DNA from: Desulfoferrobacter suflitae
GTDB taxonomy: Bacteria; Desulfobacterota; Syntrophobacteria; Syntrophobacterales; Syntrophobacteraceae
Reading direction: 5' to 3'
Length of the DNA: 64,000 nucleotides
Assembly (NCBI RefSeq): GCF_022603395.1
Contig: NZ_JAIBKA010000007.1
Location: forward strand, 62,001-126,000
Both the position numbers and the translations under genes were made by a program. The notes beneath the pieces were generated by a model. The model was given only the letters and a program-made list of their open reading frames with translations, was not told the DNA's origin and did not search any database. This document shows positions 11,170-27,765 of the stretch, piece by piece (the stretch's first letter is position 1; the number at the start of each line of letters is the position of its first letter).

Positions 11170-11453
11170 TTCTTCCCCTTAACTCTCGACTTTTTATCTC
11201 CAGCGTGTCCGTAAAACGTTCTCGTCGGTGCGAATTCGCCGAGCTTGTGCCCCACCATATTTTCACTGATGAAAACGGGGATGAACTTTTTACCGTTATG
11301 TACGGCGAGGGTTATTCCAACGAATTCCGGCACAATGGTGGACCTTCTTGACCAGGTCTTGATAACCTTCCTGTCGCCAGTGTCTCTAGCCCTGATGACT
11401 TTTTCCATCAGGTGATCATCAACGAACGGTCCTTTTTTTACTGAACGAGGCAC
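11166..11453 (-). CDS. rpsS: 30S ribosomal protein S19
   Basis: Protein of the 30S head, partner of S13. 95 residues, [18 protein letters not shown] at the start and the conserved [23 protein letters not shown] region. The start is GTG. It lies 19 nt after rplB and overlaps rplV. Confidence 0.96.
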   Translation of the reverse strand: MPRSVKKGPFVDDHLMEKVIRARDTGDRKVIKTWSRRSTIVPEFVGITLAVHNGKKFIPVFISENMVGHKLGEFAPTRTFYGHAGDKKSRVKGKK

Positions 11454-11472
11454 CTTTTTCTCCTCCTAGCCA

Positions 11473-12300
11473 TTATTTGCTTTTGCGACGGCGGATGATC
11501 AGCTTGCTGCTGTGCTTGCTCTTCCTGGTACGATATCCCTTGGTGGGGACACCCCAGGGCGTGCACGGATGGCGCCCACCGGAACTTCTTCCTTCGCCTC
11601 CACCCATGGGATGGTCAACGGGGTTCATGGCGACTCCCCGGACATGAGGTCTGCGACCGAGCCAGCGTTTGCGTCCCGCCTTGCCCAGGGACAGATTTTC
11701 ATGATCGATGTTGCCCACCTGACCCACCGTGGCCTTGCATTCGATTGGAACCATGCGCATTTCCGTCGAGGGCATGCGCAAAATGGCGTACCTGCCTTCT
11801 TTGGCGATGAGCTGCGTCCCCACCCCGGCAGAACGGGCCAACTGCCCCCCCTTACCCGGCTTCATTTCAACGTTGTGCACCACCGTTCCCAGTGGGATAT
11901 TCTGCAGCCGCAGGCAATTGCCCGGCTTGATGTCCGCATCGGCACTGGTGATGACCGCGTCACCCACGGAGAGGCCAACAGGCGCCAGAATATAACGTTT
12001 TTCACCATCAACGTAATGCAACAGAGCAATGTTGGCCGATCGATTGGGATCGTATTCGATACTGGCGACCTTCGCCGGAATGTTTTCCTTGTCCCGTTTG
12101 AAGTCGATCGTCCGGTAACGGCGTTTATGTCCACCGCCTCTGTGCCACACGGTTACCCGCCCGTAGCTGTTTCGTCCTCCGCTCTTTTTGAGCGGTTTCA
12201 CCAGGCTCTTCTCAGGCTCACCGCGTGTAACTTCGTCGAATGTCGGATAGGTCTGAAATCGACGACCAGGAGACCTCGGATTGACTTTTTTGATACCCAT
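11473..12300 (-). CDS. rplB: 50S ribosomal protein L2
   Basis: Essential 23S rRNA-binding protein close to the peptidyl transferase centre. 275 residues starting [15 protein letters not shown], with an OB fold, an SH3-like domain and the conserved [14 protein letters not shown] segment that holds the critical histidine. It lies between rplW and rpsS. Confidence 0.97.
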   Translation of the reverse strand: MGIKKVNPRSPGRRFQTYPTFDEVTRGEPEKSLVKPLKKSGGRNSYGRVTVWHRGGGHKRRYRTIDFKRDKENIPAKVASIEYDPNRSANIALLHYVDGEKRYILAPVGLSVGDAVITSADADIKPGNCLRLQNIPLGTVVHNVEMKPGKGGQLARSAGVGTQLIAKEGRYAILRMPSTEMRMVPIECKATVGQVGNIDHENLSLGKAGRKRWLGRRPHVRGVAMNPVDHPMGGGEGRSSGGRHPCTPWGVPTKGYRTRKSKHSSKLIIRRRKSK

Positions 12301-12336
12301 CTGTGTCCTCTCCGTATTGCCAAAAGGGAGTGCTTA

Positions 12337-12630
12337 TCACACGCCTTCGAAAAATTCCACCCGCTGGCCGGGCTTAATGGTGACGATGGCTTTTTTCCAA
12401 TCCGGGTGCTTTGTCATGTGACGCCCAACCCGCTTGGTCTTCCCCTTCATGTTTACAGTCTGCACTCCCAACACATCCACCTTAAAGATCCGCTCGACAG
12501 CCTGCTTGATCTCGATCTTATTGGCCGAACGAGCCACCTCGAAAAACAGCTTGTTATGCAGATCCTTTTCAATGGTGCTCTTCTCGGTTATCAGAGGGCG
12601 TTTGAGAACTTTGTAGATTGTGTCACTCAT
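12337..12630 (-). CDS. rplW: 50S ribosomal protein L23
   Basis: Exit-tunnel rim protein and docking site for trigger factor and SRP. 97 residues with [14 protein letters not shown] near the start, the [17 protein letters not shown] helix, and the extended loop [11 protein letters not shown]. The start overlaps the rplD stop by 4 nt. Confidence 0.96.
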   Translation of the reverse strand: MSDTIYKVLKRPLITEKSTIEKDLHNKLFFEVARSANKIEIKQAVERIFKVDVLGVQTVNMKGKTKRVGRHMTKHPDWKKAIVTIKPGQRVEFFEGV

Positions 12631-13250
12631 GATCCTAATGACTCCTCTATCTTATCGATGGTCTCCCGAGTCATCAGCACGTCATGGTAGTTCAGCAGAT
12701 CATAGACGTTCAGACCCTCGGAGCGTAACACCTTCACGCGGGGAAGATTACGCGCCGACTTCTCCACCTTTTCGTTCTGCGCGGGGATAACCACAAGCGT
12801 TTTATCAAGCTGCATCCGATCGAGCACGGCGGCGAAATCCTTGGTTTTGATGCGCTCCAGCGCGAGCTCGTCAAGCACTTTCAACTCCTGATCCAGGAGC
12901 TTTTGGGTCAGAGCCATCTTCAATGCCAGCTTGCGGACTTTTTTGGGCAGCTTGATCTCATAGGAGCGGGGCTGCGGACCGTGAATCGTTCCGCCACCGC
13001 GCCACAAGGGGGAACGGGAAGTGCCTGCGCGAGCTCGGCCTGAGCCCTTTTGCCGCCACGGCTTGCGCCCGCCGCCGGCAACCTCGCTGCGCCCCTTGAC
13101 CTTAGCAGTGCCGGCTCGGCGTTTGGCCAGTTGGTAGAGCACCACCTGATGGAGAACGTGCGTGTTAACGGGAACGGCGAAAATTTCGTCCTTCAGGTTT
13201 AGCTGCCCCACGACTTCATGGTTCGTATTGTACAGATCCACAGTTGGCAT
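12627..13250 (-). CDS. rplD: 50S ribosomal protein L4
   Basis: Protein of the exit tunnel; in enterobacteria it also represses the S10 operon. 207 residues with the arginine- and glycine-rich tunnel loop ([20 protein letters not shown] then [13 protein letters not shown]). It lies 46 nt after rplC and overlaps rplW by 4 nt. Confidence 0.97.
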   Translation of the reverse strand: MPTVDLYNTNHEVVGQLNLKDEIFAVPVNTHVLHQVVLYQLAKRRAGTAKVKGRSEVAGGGRKPWRQKGSGRARAGTSRSPLWRGGGTIHGPQPRSYEIKLPKKVRKLALKMALTQKLLDQELKVLDELALERIKTKDFAAVLDRMQLDKTLVVIPAQNEKVEKSARNLPRVKVLRSEGLNVYDLLNYHDVLMTRETIDKIEESLGS

Positions 13251-13296
13251 GGTGATCCTCGAATTCTTCAGAAATATTCTTTTATGGCGCCGCCTA

Positions 13297-13923
13297 CTAG
13301 CCGCGATTGGTCTTTCGAATGAAAACTATCCCGTTACTGGAGCCGGGAATGGCGCCTTTGATCAGCATCAAATTCTGTTCAGGACGAACGTCGACTATCT
13401 TCAGATTCATGGTCGTAATGCGCTTATTGCCTTTTTGCCCCGGCATTCGCTTGCCTTTGAGCACGCGCCCCGGGAAGGTCGCCATTCCTGTTGAGCCAGG
13501 TTCGCGAACATTCTTGCACCCGTGGGTGGAGGGACCGCGCTTAAAGCCCCAGCGCTTGATGGTGCCGGCAAAGCCCTTGCCCTTGCTGGTGCCGATCACA
13601 TCGATGCGCTCGCCGATCTCAAAAAGCTCGGCTGATATCGCCTGACCCACCTGGTAGTCACCGGGCTGATCCGTGCGCACTTCCCGGAGCACCTGAAAAT
13701 AGCCTTTGCCGGCCTTTTCCATGTGTCCTCGCAGCGGTTTGTTGATATTTTTGGCCTTGCGCGTACCGAAGCCGATTTGTAACGCCGAGTACCCGTCTCT
13801 TTCGGGGGTCTTCACCTGCGTGACGATACACGGACCCGCCTCGACAATGGTAACCGGAACCGCGCTGCCATCTTCTGCAAAAATCTGCGTCATGCCCAGT
13901 TTACGTCCAATAATTGCCTTCAT
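13297..13923 (-). CDS. rplC: 50S ribosomal protein L3
   Basis: Early assembly protein reaching the peptidyl transferase centre. 208 residues starting [19 protein letters not shown], with the [20 protein letters not shown] loop including the conserved glutamine-methylation context further on. The open frame continues 12 codons upstream, but the family begins at this ATG. It lies 44 nt after rpsJ. Confidence 0.97.
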   Translation of the reverse strand: MKAIIGRKLGMTQIFAEDGSAVPVTIVEAGPCIVTQVKTPERDGYSALQIGFGTRKAKNINKPLRGHMEKAGKGYFQVLREVRTDQPGDYQVGQAISAELFEIGERIDVIGTSKGKGFAGTIKRWGFKRGPSTHGCKNVREPGSTGMATFPGRVLKGKRMPGQKGNKRITTMNLKIVDVRPEQNLMLIKGAIPGSSNGIVFIRKTNRG

Positions 13924-13967
13924 GGTTATTTGCTCACTTTCACAGCAAAGGACATCCACCTAAAAGC

Positions 13968-14282
13968 TTAAAGCTTGATCTCGACGTCGACACCGGCGGA
14001 CAGATCGAGTTTCATTAGCGAGTCAACCGTCTGTTGAGTAGGCTCCAGGATATCAATCAAGCGCTTGTGTACGCGGATTTCAAATTGTTCCCGGGACTTC
14101 TTATCAACGTGCGGTGATCGCAGGACGGTAAATTTTCGGATCTTGGTCGGCAGCGGAATCGGTCCCGCCACCCTTGCACCGGTCTTCTTTGCCGTGGCAA
14201 CAATCTCACTGGTCGATTGATCCAGCAGCTTATGGTCGTACGCCTTTAAGCGGATGCGAATTCTCTGATTCGTCATCATCAT
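13968..14282 (-). CDS. rpsJ: 30S ribosomal protein S10 (NusE)
   Basis: 30S head protein that also acts with NusB in transcription antitermination. 104 residues with [22 protein letters not shown] and [28 protein letters not shown] split by a short loop. Three tandem ATGs begin the frame; AGGAA lies about 7 nt before the first. It directly follows the tuf copy at 14351-15544 and heads the S10 operon. Confidence 0.97.
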   Translation of the reverse strand: MMMTNQRIRIRLKAYDHKLLDQSTSEIVATAKKTGARVAGPIPLPTKIRKFTVLRSPHVDKKSREQFEIRVHKRLIDILEPTQQTVDSLMKLDLSAGVDVEIKL

Positions 14283-14350
14283 ATGCCGTTCCTATTCTCG
14301 AAGAGCTGGTCTTTTCAATTCAGGGCCGATCTGATCGATGCGCCCATCCA

Positions 14351-15544
<1,194 letters not shown>

Positions 15545-15669
15545 CGTACTTCCTCCTCAAAATCCAAAAACTGATGGAGACTCTGCCTGTGCAACTTCCC
15601 CACTGTATCATCATTATGTATGCACTGCCCTGCAGGCGATAGACCCGTTGCGGTTCCCTGTCGCTCAGA

Positions 15670-16140
15670 TCACCAGCGGTAATGCGCGAAAGCTTTATTC
15701 GCTTCGGCCATGCGATGGGTATCTTCCCGCTTTTTAACAGAGCCTCCACGGTTCTGAGCTGCATCTTGAAGCTCGCCGGCCAGTTTCTGGACCATGGTTT
15801 TTTCCGATCTGCCCTTGGAATAACCGATAATCCAACGCATGGCGAGAGCATCCCTGCGTTCTGAGCGAACTTCAACCGGCACCTGATAGGTAGCTCCACC
15901 GACTCGCCTGGACTTCACCTCGACGATGGGCCGCACGTTGTCAAGGGCCTTGTGGAACAATTCCAGTGGATCTTGTTTGCTACGCTGTTCAATCATCTCG
16001 AGCGCGCCGTAGAAAATCTGCTCTGCCAGGCTTTTTTTGCCCCGCCGCATGAGGTTGTTTATGAACTTAGCCGCCAGCCTGCTATTGTATTTGGGATCTG
16101 GCAGAACATCACGTTTGGGAACTTCTCTTCTTCTTGGCAT
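15670..16140 (-). CDS. rpsG: 30S ribosomal protein S7
   Basis: Head-nucleating protein that binds the 3' domain of 16S rRNA. 156 residues starting [20 protein letters not shown], with the conserved [12 protein letters not shown] helix. GAGG lies 6 nt before the chosen ATG. It follows rpsL by 93 nt. Downstream, where fusA is expected, there are only 125 nt before tuf. Confidence 0.97.
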   Translation of the reverse strand: MPRRREVPKRDVLPDPKYNSRLAAKFINNLMRRGKKSLAEQIFYGALEMIEQRSKQDPLELFHKALDNVRPIVEVKSRRVGGATYQVPVEVRSERRDALAMRWIIGYSKGRSEKTMVQKLAGELQDAAQNRGGSVKKREDTHRMAEANKAFAHYRW

Positions 16141-16233
16141 CCGAACCCTCAACCTAGTGGATCAAAAAAGAACAAAAGAGAGGCCATGGCCTCGCTCTTC
16201 AGGCCATGGCCCCGAAGACATATGTAGCCACCC

Positions 16234-16605
16234 CTATTTGGGTCTCTTTGCACCATACTTGGAACGGCCCTGTTTGCGGTTGGCTACCCCCAGCGCATCC
16301 AGCGTGCCCCGGATGATATGATAGCGCACACCAGGCAAATCCTTTACACGGCCGCCACGGATCAGGACTACTGAGTGCTCCTGCAGGTTATGGCCAATCC
16401 CGGGAATATACGATGTGACCTCGATGCCGTTAGTCAAACGGACACGGGCAATCTTGCGCAACGCCGAGTTAGGCTTTTTGGGAGTCGTCGTATAAACTCT
16501 CACGCACACCCCCCGCTTTTGCGGACAATTTTGCAGGGCAGGCGTACTCGACTTTTTGCCGACTTCCTGTCTCCCCTTTCGAACCAACTGGTTAATAGTG
16601 GGCAT
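16234..16605 (-). CDS. rpsL: 30S ribosomal protein S12
   Basis: Decoding-centre protein, site of streptomycin resistance mutations. 123 residues: [13 protein letters not shown], then [18 protein letters not shown] with Lys in the streptomycin-sensitive context, and [14 protein letters not shown]. It heads a transcription unit: a sigma70-like promoter (16685-16713) lies about 80 nt upstream. Confidence 0.97.
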   Translation of the reverse strand: MPTINQLVRKGRQEVGKKSSTPALQNCPQKRGVCVRVYTTTPKKPNSALRKIARVRLTNGIEVTSYIPGIGHNLQEHSVVLIRGGRVKDLPGVRYHIIRGTLDALGVANRKQGRSKYGAKRPK

Positions 16606-16684
16606 GTCTGTTTTTCTCCACTTGCTGCATAATCCCTTGACAAAGGGTGTTATCTATCTAGCTCCATAACTTTCAAATCCGCTC

Positions 16685-16713
16685 TTTTTAATCCGACTAA
16701 AAATCTTTGTCAA
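16685..16713 (-). promoter_or_regulatory. Sigma70-like promoter of the rpsL-rpsG-tuf unit
   Basis: On the minus strand a perfect -35 box TTGACA (16708-16713) is followed by a 17-nt spacer and TAAAAA (16685-16690), which matches four of six bases of the -10 consensus. It lies 41 nt after the rpoC stop and 80 nt before rpsL, where the str operon promoter is expected. Confidence 0.6.
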
Positions 16714-16753
16714 GAGCTTTTAATTGAAATCGACACCGTCTCCACTACCGGCT

Positions 16754-21031
<4,278 letters not shown>

Positions 21032-21077
21032 AAGAACCTCCTCGTCACTGTTTTAATTGGGCAGTGCCCTTAAGATA

Positions 21078-24000
21078 TTAATTGCCTTCCTCTTCTTCCA
21101 GCAGCCTGACATCGAGAGCAAGGGCTTGCAATTCTTTGACCAGAACGTTGAACGATTCGGGCAATCCGGCTTCCAGAGTGTTATCGCCTTTGACGATTTT
21201 CTCGTACATGCGTGTGCGACCGGCCACATCATCCGACTTTACGGTGAGAAATTCCTGCAGGGCGTGCGCCGCTCCATAGGCTTCCATGGTCCACACTTCC
21301 ATTTCTCCCAGCCGCTGACCGCCGAACTGCGCTTTTCCTCCCAGCGGCTGCTGCGTGACCAGCGAATAGGGACCGATGGAACGTGCATGAATCTTATCGT
21401 CCACCAGATGATGCAATTTCAGTATGTACATAACGCCAACGGTAATGGACTGATCGAACCTTTCACCGGTGCGCCCGTCATACAGCACCGCCTGGCCGGT
21501 CTTGGAAGCTCCCGCTTCTTCAAGAAAGCTACAAATTTCGTCTTCTTCCGCCCCATCAAACACGGGCGAAGCCACGTGCACCCCCTCTTTGAAATCATCG
21601 ATCAGAGCCCTCAGATCTCCATCGGAAGCATCCTCGAAATAGCGGGCGAACTCAAACTGATTGTAGATGCGTTTAAGCTTTTCCTGGATGGTTTCTCGTT
21701 CCTTGTATTCTTCCAGCAGCTGTGCGATTTGCTGTCCCAACGCCTTGGCCGCCCATCCCAGGTGGGTTTCGAGCACTTGCCCAACGTTCATGCGGGAAGG
21801 AACGCCCAGCGGGTTGAGTACAATGTCAATCGGGGTGCCGTCTTCAAAGTAGGGCATGTCCTCAATGGGCAGGATGCGGGATACTACGCCTTTGTTGCCA
21901 TGCCGTCCCGCCATTTTGTCACCCACTTGCAGTTTGCGTTTAACCGCAACATAGACTTTCACCATCTTAATGACGCCCGGCGGCAGTTCATCGCCCCGTT
22001 TGAGCTTATTGATCTTTTCCTCAAACAAGGATTTGACCAGGTCAACCTGCTCCCGGTAATTGTCCGTGATGGTTTGTACTTCCATGGACAGTGCCGGGTC
22101 TTTGGCGGCGCTTATCTGTTCCCAAAAAGCACTGGGAAGATTGCCGAGGGACTCTTCGGTGAACTCTTCCCCCTTCTTGATATAGATCTTTCTTCCGTCC
22201 TTAATGACGTTTTCCGCACTCTTTCCCTTGAGCAGGTTGCCCAAGTGCCGTACTGCACTTTTTCGAATGATATCCAATTCATCGCGCTGGTCTTTGAGGA
22301 TGCGGGCGATTTCATCATCTTCAATCATGCGGGTGCGGTCGTCTTTTTCCGTACCCTTGCGGGAAAAAACTTTGGCGTCGATAATAATGCCTTCGACACC
22401 GGGGGGCACACGCAACGACGTATCTTTGACATCGCTCGCTTTCTCGCCAAATATCGCTCGCAGAAGCTTCTCCTCGGGAGTCAACTGCGATTCCCCTTTG
22501 GGGGTGACCTTTCCCACCAGTATGTCGTTGGGCTTGATATAGGCGCCAATGCGTATGATTCCGCTTTCGTCAAGATTTTTCAGGGCTTCTTCGCCCACAT
22601 TGGGAATGTCGCGGGTGATGTCCTCTTTGCCAAGCTTCGTGTCGCGTGCCAGAACCTCGAATTCTTCCACGTGGATCGAGGTAAAAACATCATCTTTTAC
22701 AATCCGTTCGCTCACCAGGATGGAATCTTCAAAATTGTAACCACCCCAGCTCATGAAGGCCACCATGACATTGCGTCCAAGAGCCAGTTCGCCATGGTCG
22801 GTGGAGGGACCGTCAGCGATGATTTGCCCCTTGCGCACCACGCTGCCCTGCTTCACCAGAGGTTTCTGGTTGATACAGGTATTTTGATTGGAGCGTTGAA
22901 ACTTGGTCAACTTGTAGATGTCTACTGCACCCCCCAGTTCGAACTCTTCTTCCGTCGCCCTGATGACGATGCGCGTTGCATCGACGTATTCCACCACGCC
23001 CGATCTTTTGGCGATTACCGTAACCCCGCTGTCCTTGGCCACAATTCGCTCAATGCCCGTGCCCACCAGGGGGGCCCGGGTGCTGATGAGGGGAACGGCC
23101 TGACGCTGCATGTTCGAGCCCATCAGCGCACGGTTCGCGTCATCATGCTCCAAAAACGGGATCAGCGAAGCGGAAACACTCACCAACTGGTTGGGCGAGA
23201 CGTCCATAAAACTGATTTCGTTCGGCGGCACCATGACGAATTCGCCAGCCTTCCGGGCGGAAACCTGCTCTCTGACATAGCGGCCCGATTCATCCAGGGG
23301 GGCATTGGCCTGAGCTATGGGGTAATCCTTCTCATCCATGGCGGTGAGATAACTCACTTCCTTGCTGGCCGTGGAACTGTCGACTTTGCGATAGGGTGTC
23401 TCAATGAACCCGTACGGATTGACCCGAGCGTACGTCGAAAGGGATACGATCAAACCAATGTTGGGACCTTCCGGGGTTTCGATAGGACAGATGCGCCCAT
23501 AATGTGTCGGGTGCACGTCCCGAACCTCAAAGCCGGCCCGCTCCCTGGTCAATCCTCCCGGACCCAGAGCACTCAAGCGGCGCTTGTGAGTGATTTCCGA
23601 CAGCGGGTTCGTCTGATCCATGAACTGGGAGAGCTGGCTCGTACCAAAAAATTCCTTAACCACCGCCGAAACCGGTTTCGCATTGATCAAGTCGTGAGGC
23701 ATGAGTGCTTCCACTTCCTGCAGCGTCATGCGCTCTTTGATGGCCCGCTCCATCCTCACCAAGCCAATGCGGTACTGATTTTCCAACAGTTCACCAACGG
23801 CACGCACCCGCCTGTTGCCCAGATTATCAATGTCGTCAACCGGCCCCTGGGAATCCTTCAAACGAATGAGATGGCGTACCGCTACGAGTATGTCTTCGCG
23901 GCGCAGAGTGCGCTCATCAAGGGGCACATCCAGGCCCATCTGCAAATTGAGCTTCAAACGTCCCACTTCGGAAAGATCGTAATGATCGGGACTGAAAAAC

Positions 24001-25190
24001 AAATTGTTGAAAAACTCTGTGGCCACCTCTAATGTCGGCGGGTTACTCGGTCGCAAACGGCGGTAAATCTCGATGAGAGCATCCTCTTGCGAGTTGACTT
24101 TGTCCAATAGAAGAGTATTGCGAAACGACGGACTGACATCCTGCCCTTCCAGGTGCAGCACTTCGATGGTGTTGATGCCGCGCTCCAACAGCTCGCTCAC
24201 CAACTCTTCACTGATCGAATCGTTGCACTCGGCGATGATCTCCCCGCTGCTGTAATCGATGATGTCCTGCGCCAGCACTTGATCAATCAGGCCTGAGGTT
24301 TTCATGGGAAGACGCTGGATTCCAAGGTCCTGCAACCGTTTGAGGGTCTGCTTGCCGAGCTTTCTGTTTTTCTTGATGATCACTTCACCCGTTTCGGGAT
24401 GGGGAATGTCCTCAGAGGCCCGGCTGCCCACGAGAATATCCGGGTTGAGTTCCTTTTCCGACAGGTTTTCATCGACCAGAAAGAGTCTTTCGCTCGGGTA
24501 AAAATAGTTGAGGAGCTCTTCGGCGGTAAACCCGAGGGCGCGCAACAGCACCGTTGCGGGAAATTTCCGCCGCCTGTCGATGCGCACATACAGAATGTCT
24601 TTGGGATCGAACTCGAGGTCCAGCCAGGAGCCGCGTAATGGAATGATGCGCGCGGAGTAGAGTATCTTTCCACTGGAATGGGTCTTGCCCCGGTCATGGT
24701 CAAAAAATATGCCCGGAGATCGGTGCAGCTGACTCACGACGACGCGCTCGGTGCCGTTGACGATAAAGGTCCCATGATCGGTCATCAGGGGGAGCGTTCC
24801 GAAATAAATTTCCTGCTCTTTGATGTCTCGAATGGATCTGACGCCGGTGTCCTTATCGGCGTCGTAGACCACCAGGCGCACCACAATTTTAACCGGAGCC
24901 TCATAGGTCATGCCGCGGGCGAGGCACTCGTCAACGTCATATTTCACTTGTCCAAAACTGTACTCGACAAATTCAAGGGAAGCAGTGCCGCTGAAGTCCT
25001 CGATGGGAAATACGCTTTTGAACACTTCCTGGAGCCCTTTGGTTTCTCTTGCCCCGGGAGCAACATCCAACTGCAGAAAGTTGCTGTAACTTTCCTTTTG
25101 CATCTGGATCAAATTGGGAATATCGATGATGTTTTGGATCTTGCCAAAATTCTTGCGTACCCGATATTCATGGGTTAAAGCCGTTGCCAT
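21078..25190 (-). CDS. rpoB: RNA polymerase beta subunit
   Basis: Second-largest subunit of RNA polymerase, forming the fork loop and the rifampicin pocket. 1370 residues. The rifampicin region reads [20 protein letters not shown] then [11 protein letters not shown], the wild-type-like sensitive pattern (D, H, S and L in the usual places). I chose ATG at 25190 because AGGAG lies 5 nt upstream; the frame also has a GTG two codons earlier that overlaps that site. It is separated from rplL by 155 nt that contain an attenuator-like hairpin. Confidence 0.98.
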   Translation of the reverse strand: MATALTHEYRVRKNFGKIQNIIDIPNLIQMQKESYSNFLQLDVAPGARETKGLQEVFKSVFPIEDFSGTASLEFVEYSFGQVKYDVDECLARGMTYEAPVKIVVRLVVYDADKDTGVRSIRDIKEQEIYFGTLPLMTDHGTFIVNGTERVVVSQLHRSPGIFFDHDRGKTHSSGKILYSARIIPLRGSWLDLEFDPKDILYVRIDRRRKFPATVLLRALGFTAEELLNYFYPSERLFLVDENLSEKELNPDILVGSRASEDIPHPETGEVIIKKNRKLGKQTLKRLQDLGIQRLPMKTSGLIDQVLAQDIIDYSSGEIIAECNDSISEELVSELLERGINTIEVLHLEGQDVSPSFRNTLLLDKVNSQEDALIEIYRRLRPSNPPTLEVATEFFNNLFFSPDHYDLSEVGRLKLNLQMGLDVPLDERTLRREDILVAVRHLIRLKDSQGPVDDIDNLGNRRVRAVGELLENQYRIGLVRMERAIKERMTLQEVEALMPHDLINAKPVSAVVKEFFGTSQLSQFMDQTNPLSEITHKRRLSALGPGGLTRERAGFEVRDVHPTHYGRICPIETPEGPNIGLIVSLSTYARVNPYGFIETPYRKVDSSTASKEVSYLTAMDEKDYPIAQANAPLDESGRYVREQVSARKAGEFVMVPPNEISFMDVSPNQLVSVSASLIPFLEHDDANRALMGSNMQRQAVPLISTRAPLVGTGIERIVAKDSGVTVIAKRSGVVEYVDATRIVIRATEEEFELGGAVDIYKLTKFQRSNQNTCINQKPLVKQGSVVRKGQIIADGPSTDHGELALGRNVMVAFMSWGGYNFEDSILVSERIVKDDVFTSIHVEEFEVLARDTKLGKEDITRDIPNVGEEALKNLDESGIIRIGAYIKPNDILVGKVTPKGESQLTPEEKLLRAIFGEKASDVKDTSLRVPPGVEGIIIDAKVFSRKGTEKDDRTRMIEDDEIARILKDQRDELDIIRKSAVRHLGNLLKGKSAENVIKDGRKIYIKKGEEFTEESLGNLPSAFWEQISAAKDPALSMEVQTITDNYREQVDLVKSLFEEKINKLKRGDELPPGVIKMVKVYVAVKRKLQVGDKMAGRHGNKGVVSRILPIEDMPYFEDGTPIDIVLNPLGVPSRMNVGQVLETHLGWAAKALGQQIAQLLEEYKERETIQEKLKRIYNQFEFARYFEDASDGDLRALIDDFKEGVHVASPVFDGAEEDEICSFLEEAGASKTGQAVLYDGRTGERFDQSITVGVMYILKLHHLVDDKIHARSIGPYSLVTQQPLGGKAQFGGQRLGEMEVWTMEAYGAAHALQEFLTVKSDDVAGRTRMYEKIVKGDNTLEAGLPESFNVLVKELQALALDVRLLEEEEGN

Positions 25191-25267
25191 GTCCACTCCT
25201 GCAACTAAACTAGATTATGGATTCAACCCGTAGTGGAATCTGCAAAAACACAAAGAAAACCGCGCCG

Positions 25268-25325
25268 TTAAAAAAATGGAAAATCGGAAACCAACTGATA
25301 AACTTCACGCCAGCCAGTTTCCGAT
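25268..25325 (-). terminator. Terminator-like attenuator between rplL and rpoB
   Basis: On the minus strand ATCGGAAAC (25317-25325) pairs perfectly with GTTTCCGAT (25283-25291) across a loop of about 25 nt that can extend the stem further. A T-rich tract with seven consecutive T (25270-25276) follows. In E. coli the rplL-rpoB gap also holds a partial terminator that sets the ratio of ribosomal proteins to polymerase; the same role here is inference. Confidence 0.6.
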
Positions 25326-25345
25326 ATTCGGGTCAGGGAGAAGAG

Positions 25346-25732
25346 CTATTTTATTTCGACAGAGGCGCCCGCTTCCGTCAACTGTTTCGCAATGGCTTCG
25401 GCTTCGTCCTTGGGGATACCCTCTTTCACCGTGCCGGGAACACCCTCCACCAGTTCTTTGGCCTCCTTCAGGCCCAGGCTGGTGATGGCCCGCACTTCCT
25501 TGATGACCTGGATTTTCTTATCCCCAACAGCGGTGATGACCACCGAAAATTCCGTCTGTTCTTCCGCCGGTGCTGCTTCAGCCGCCCCTGCGCCGGGCAT
25601 GGCCGCAACCGCCACAGGCGCTGCAGCACTCACTCCGAAACGGTCTTCCAATTCCTTTACGAGTTCACTCAGTTCTAAAACTGTCATGTTTTCAATGTAG
25701 GTGATGACATCTTCTTTGGTAATACCGGACAT
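25346..25732 (-). CDS. rplL: 50S ribosomal protein L7/L12
   Basis: Stalk protein present in multiple copies that recruits translational GTPases. 128 residues: an N-terminal dimerisation domain ([18 protein letters not shown]), an alanine-rich hinge, and the C-terminal domain with [20 protein letters not shown]. It lies 21 nt after rplJ. The attenuator downstream would raise its expression relative to rpoB. Confidence 0.97.
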   Translation of the reverse strand: MSGITKEDVITYIENMTVLELSELVKELEDRFGVSAAAPVAVAAMPGAGAAEAAPAEEQTEFSVVITAVGDKKIQVIKEVRAITSLGLKEAKELVEGVPGTVKEGIPKDEAEAIAKQLTEAGASVEIK

Positions 25733-25753
25733 TCTTGAATTCCTCCATAAGGT

Positions 25754-26275
25754 TTAAGCTGCTTCTTTTTTCTCTTGAATTGCTGCAAGCGCGGTTACCA
25801 GAGCCCTGGGCAAGCCGCTCAACACCGTAACCAGCCCTGTGGGCACTGCGTTGAGCGTCCCCAGAAGTTTGGCAAGGAGCTCTTCACGGGATGGCAGTTC
25901 GGCCAGAGCGGAAACCTGATTGAGATCCAGCAGGCGCGCCCCTAAGGCGCCTCCCTTAATTTTCAGTTTGTCATTGGACTTACTGAATTTTTTTAAGACC
26001 TTGGCAGGAATGCTCGGATCATCATAGCCGATGGCAACGGCACAGGTATCTCTGAGCAACGGCTCCAGCACCGTGGCGCTGGTTTCTTTGGCCGCCAGGC
26101 GCATCAAGGTATTCTTGACCACTTGATATTCCACTTTTTCGGCCGCCAAAGCATCGCGCAAATCAACCATCTCAGCAACGGTCATGCCCTTGAAGTCGGT
26201 CAGGATGGCCGCACTGGCGCGCTTCAACTTGTCATGCAATTGCGCGACCACTTGTTCCTTTTTGGCTCGATCCAA
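25754..26275 (-). CDS. rplJ: 50S ribosomal protein L10
   Basis: Stalk base that binds 23S rRNA and the L7/L12 dimers. 173 residues with the N-terminal rRNA-binding domain ([20 protein letters not shown] and [20 protein letters not shown]) and a C-terminal helix for L7/L12. The start is TTG preceded by GGAGGG about 10 nt upstream; no ATG is near. A structured 280-nt leader precedes it. Confidence 0.95.
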   Translation of the reverse strand: MDRAKKEQVVAQLHDKLKRASAAILTDFKGMTVAEMVDLRDALAAEKVEYQVVKNTLMRLAAKETSATVLEPLLRDTCAVAIGYDDPSIPAKVLKKFSKSNDKLKIKGGALGARLLDLNQVSALAELPSREELLAKLLGTLNAVPTGLVTVLSGLPRALVTALAAIQEKKEAA

Positions 26276-26555
26276 TGGTTACTTTCCCTCCCTTCTTCTG
26301 CCAGTGCGCTTTCACCTTACGGGGGACCTGAGTCGATCAATCGACTCGACAAAAGGGGTCCATTAATCTTGCAGGCCTGTTTGTCGCTCCATTCACCTCG
26401 GTAGGTTTCCCCTCTGTGGGCCGGTGCAGCGTGGCGGGGATTTAAACACTTCCTTGGCGTACCTAGCGTCTCCGATGATTGAAAGCAGCAAACGGCAGAT
26501 AGTCAATTGCTCGTTTATTCGGTGGCTGATGCCGGTTTTAGGCGCACCAGCCAAA
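26276..26555 (-). promoter_or_regulatory. Probable L10 leader region between rplA and rplJ
   Basis: A 280-nt space separates rplA from rplJ, where many bacteria carry the autoregulatory L10(L12)4-binding leader. On the minus strand a strong hairpin is visible at 26324-26361: GGACC/GGTCC closes an inner perfect 8-bp stem GAGTCGAT-TG-ATCGACTC (26330-26347). I did not fold the region or match it to the L10 leader model, so the assignment rests on position and on this hairpin. Confidence 0.5.
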
Positions 26556-27260
26556 TCAGGGCAATATGGCCTTCACCGCCAAAGGATCGACCTGAATGCC
26601 GGGCCCCATGGTGGTGGTGATGGCTATTCCCTTTACATAAGTGCCCTTGGCAGCGGTCGGCTTCAAGCGCACCAGGGTTTCCAAAAAGGCGGCGATATTT
26701 TGGCTCAACTTTTCCTCGCCAAATGAAACCTTGCCCATGGGTGCATGGACAATGCCGGTTTTTTCCACACGAAAATCCACCTTCCCGGCCTTAATTTCGC
26801 GCACTACCTTCTGCACATCAAAGGTGACAGTTCCCAGCTTGGCGTTCGGCATCAATCCGCGCGGTCCCAATATTTTCCCAATTTTGCCGACCGCTCCCAT
26901 CATATCCGGGGTGGCAATGGTCTTATCAAATTCCAACCACCCTTCCTTGATCTGGTCGACAAGCTCATCTCCGCCGGCATAATCGGCACCCGAATCCAGG
27001 GCTTCTTTGACCTTCTCACCCTTGGCAAAAACCAATACGCGCACTTCCTTGCCAAGGCCATTGGGCAAAACCACTGTTCCCCGGACCATCTGGTCGGCAT
27101 GGCGCGGGTCAACCCCAAGCCGAACGGCAATGTCAAGGGTTTCGTCGAAGCGAGCATAGGAACATTCCGCTGCTAATCTTAAAGCGTCCTGAAAGCTGTA
27201 TCGTGCAAGGGGATCGATTTTTTCACGAGCAGCTCGGTATTTTTTTCCATGTTTTGGCAT
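26556..27260 (-). CDS. rplA: 50S ribosomal protein L1
   Basis: L1-stalk protein that moves deacylated tRNA out of the E site and represses its own operon. 234 residues with [38 protein letters not shown], the [14 protein letters not shown] hallmark, and the C-terminal GPGIQVDP. It lies 36 nt after rplK. Confidence 0.97.
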   Translation of the reverse strand: MPKHGKKYRAAREKIDPLARYSFQDALRLAAECSYARFDETLDIAVRLGVDPRHADQMVRGTVVLPNGLGKEVRVLVFAKGEKVKEALDSGADYAGGDELVDQIKEGWLEFDKTIATPDMMGAVGKIGKILGPRGLMPNAKLGTVTFDVQKVVREIKAGKVDFRVEKTGIVHAPMGKVSFGEEKLSQNIAAFLETLVRLKPTAAKGTYVKGIAITTTMGPGIQVDPLAVKAILP

Positions 27261-27296
27261 GCTGTCTTTCTCCGATAATGTAGCGATGGGCCGGCC

Positions 27297-27719
27297 TCAC
27301 TCTACCTCTATTCCCATACTGCGAGCAGTACCCGCAATAGTACGAATGGCTGCGTCGATATCACGAGCGTTAAGATCCGGCATCTTCAGTTTGGCGATTT
27401 CTTCCACCTGCGCCTTTGTCACCCTGGCCACCTTGTTGCGATTGGGCTCACTCGACCCTTTGGCAATCTGCGCCGATTTTTTGAGCAGTATCGCTGCCGG
27501 CGGGGTCTTGGTAATGAAGGTGAAAGATCGATCGGCAAAAACAGTAATGACCACCGGGATGATCATGCCCTCCTGACCCTGGGTTTTGGCATTGAAAGCC
27601 TTACAGAACTCCATGATGTTCACCCCGTGCTGACCGAGAGCAGGGCCTATGGGCGGTGAGGGATTTGCTTGTCCGGCGGGAACCTGCAATTTGATATTCG
27701 CAACAACTTTCTTAGCCAT
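27297..27719 (-). CDS. rplK: 50S ribosomal protein L11
   Basis: GTPase-centre protein, needed for RelA activation and the thiostrepton site. 140 residues with the proline-rich N-terminal domain ([20 protein letters not shown]) and the rRNA-binding C-terminal domain ending [11 protein letters not shown]. It lies 46 nt after nusG. Confidence 0.97.
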   Translation of the reverse strand: MAKKVVANIKLQVPAGQANPSPPIGPALGQHGVNIMEFCKAFNAKTQGQEGMIIPVVITVFADRSFTFITKTPPAAILLKKSAQIAKGSSEPNRNKVARVTKAQVEEIAKLKMPDLNARDIDAAIRTIAGTARSMGIEVE

Positions 27720-27765
27720 TTGTTATCCTAACTCCTTACTCGTGACCTGTTAACAAGAGATGAAA

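Noticed and set aside
21057-24032. 991-codon open frame on the plus strand
   Set aside because: It is fully antisense to rpoB, has no family resemblance and reflects codon bias of the real gene.
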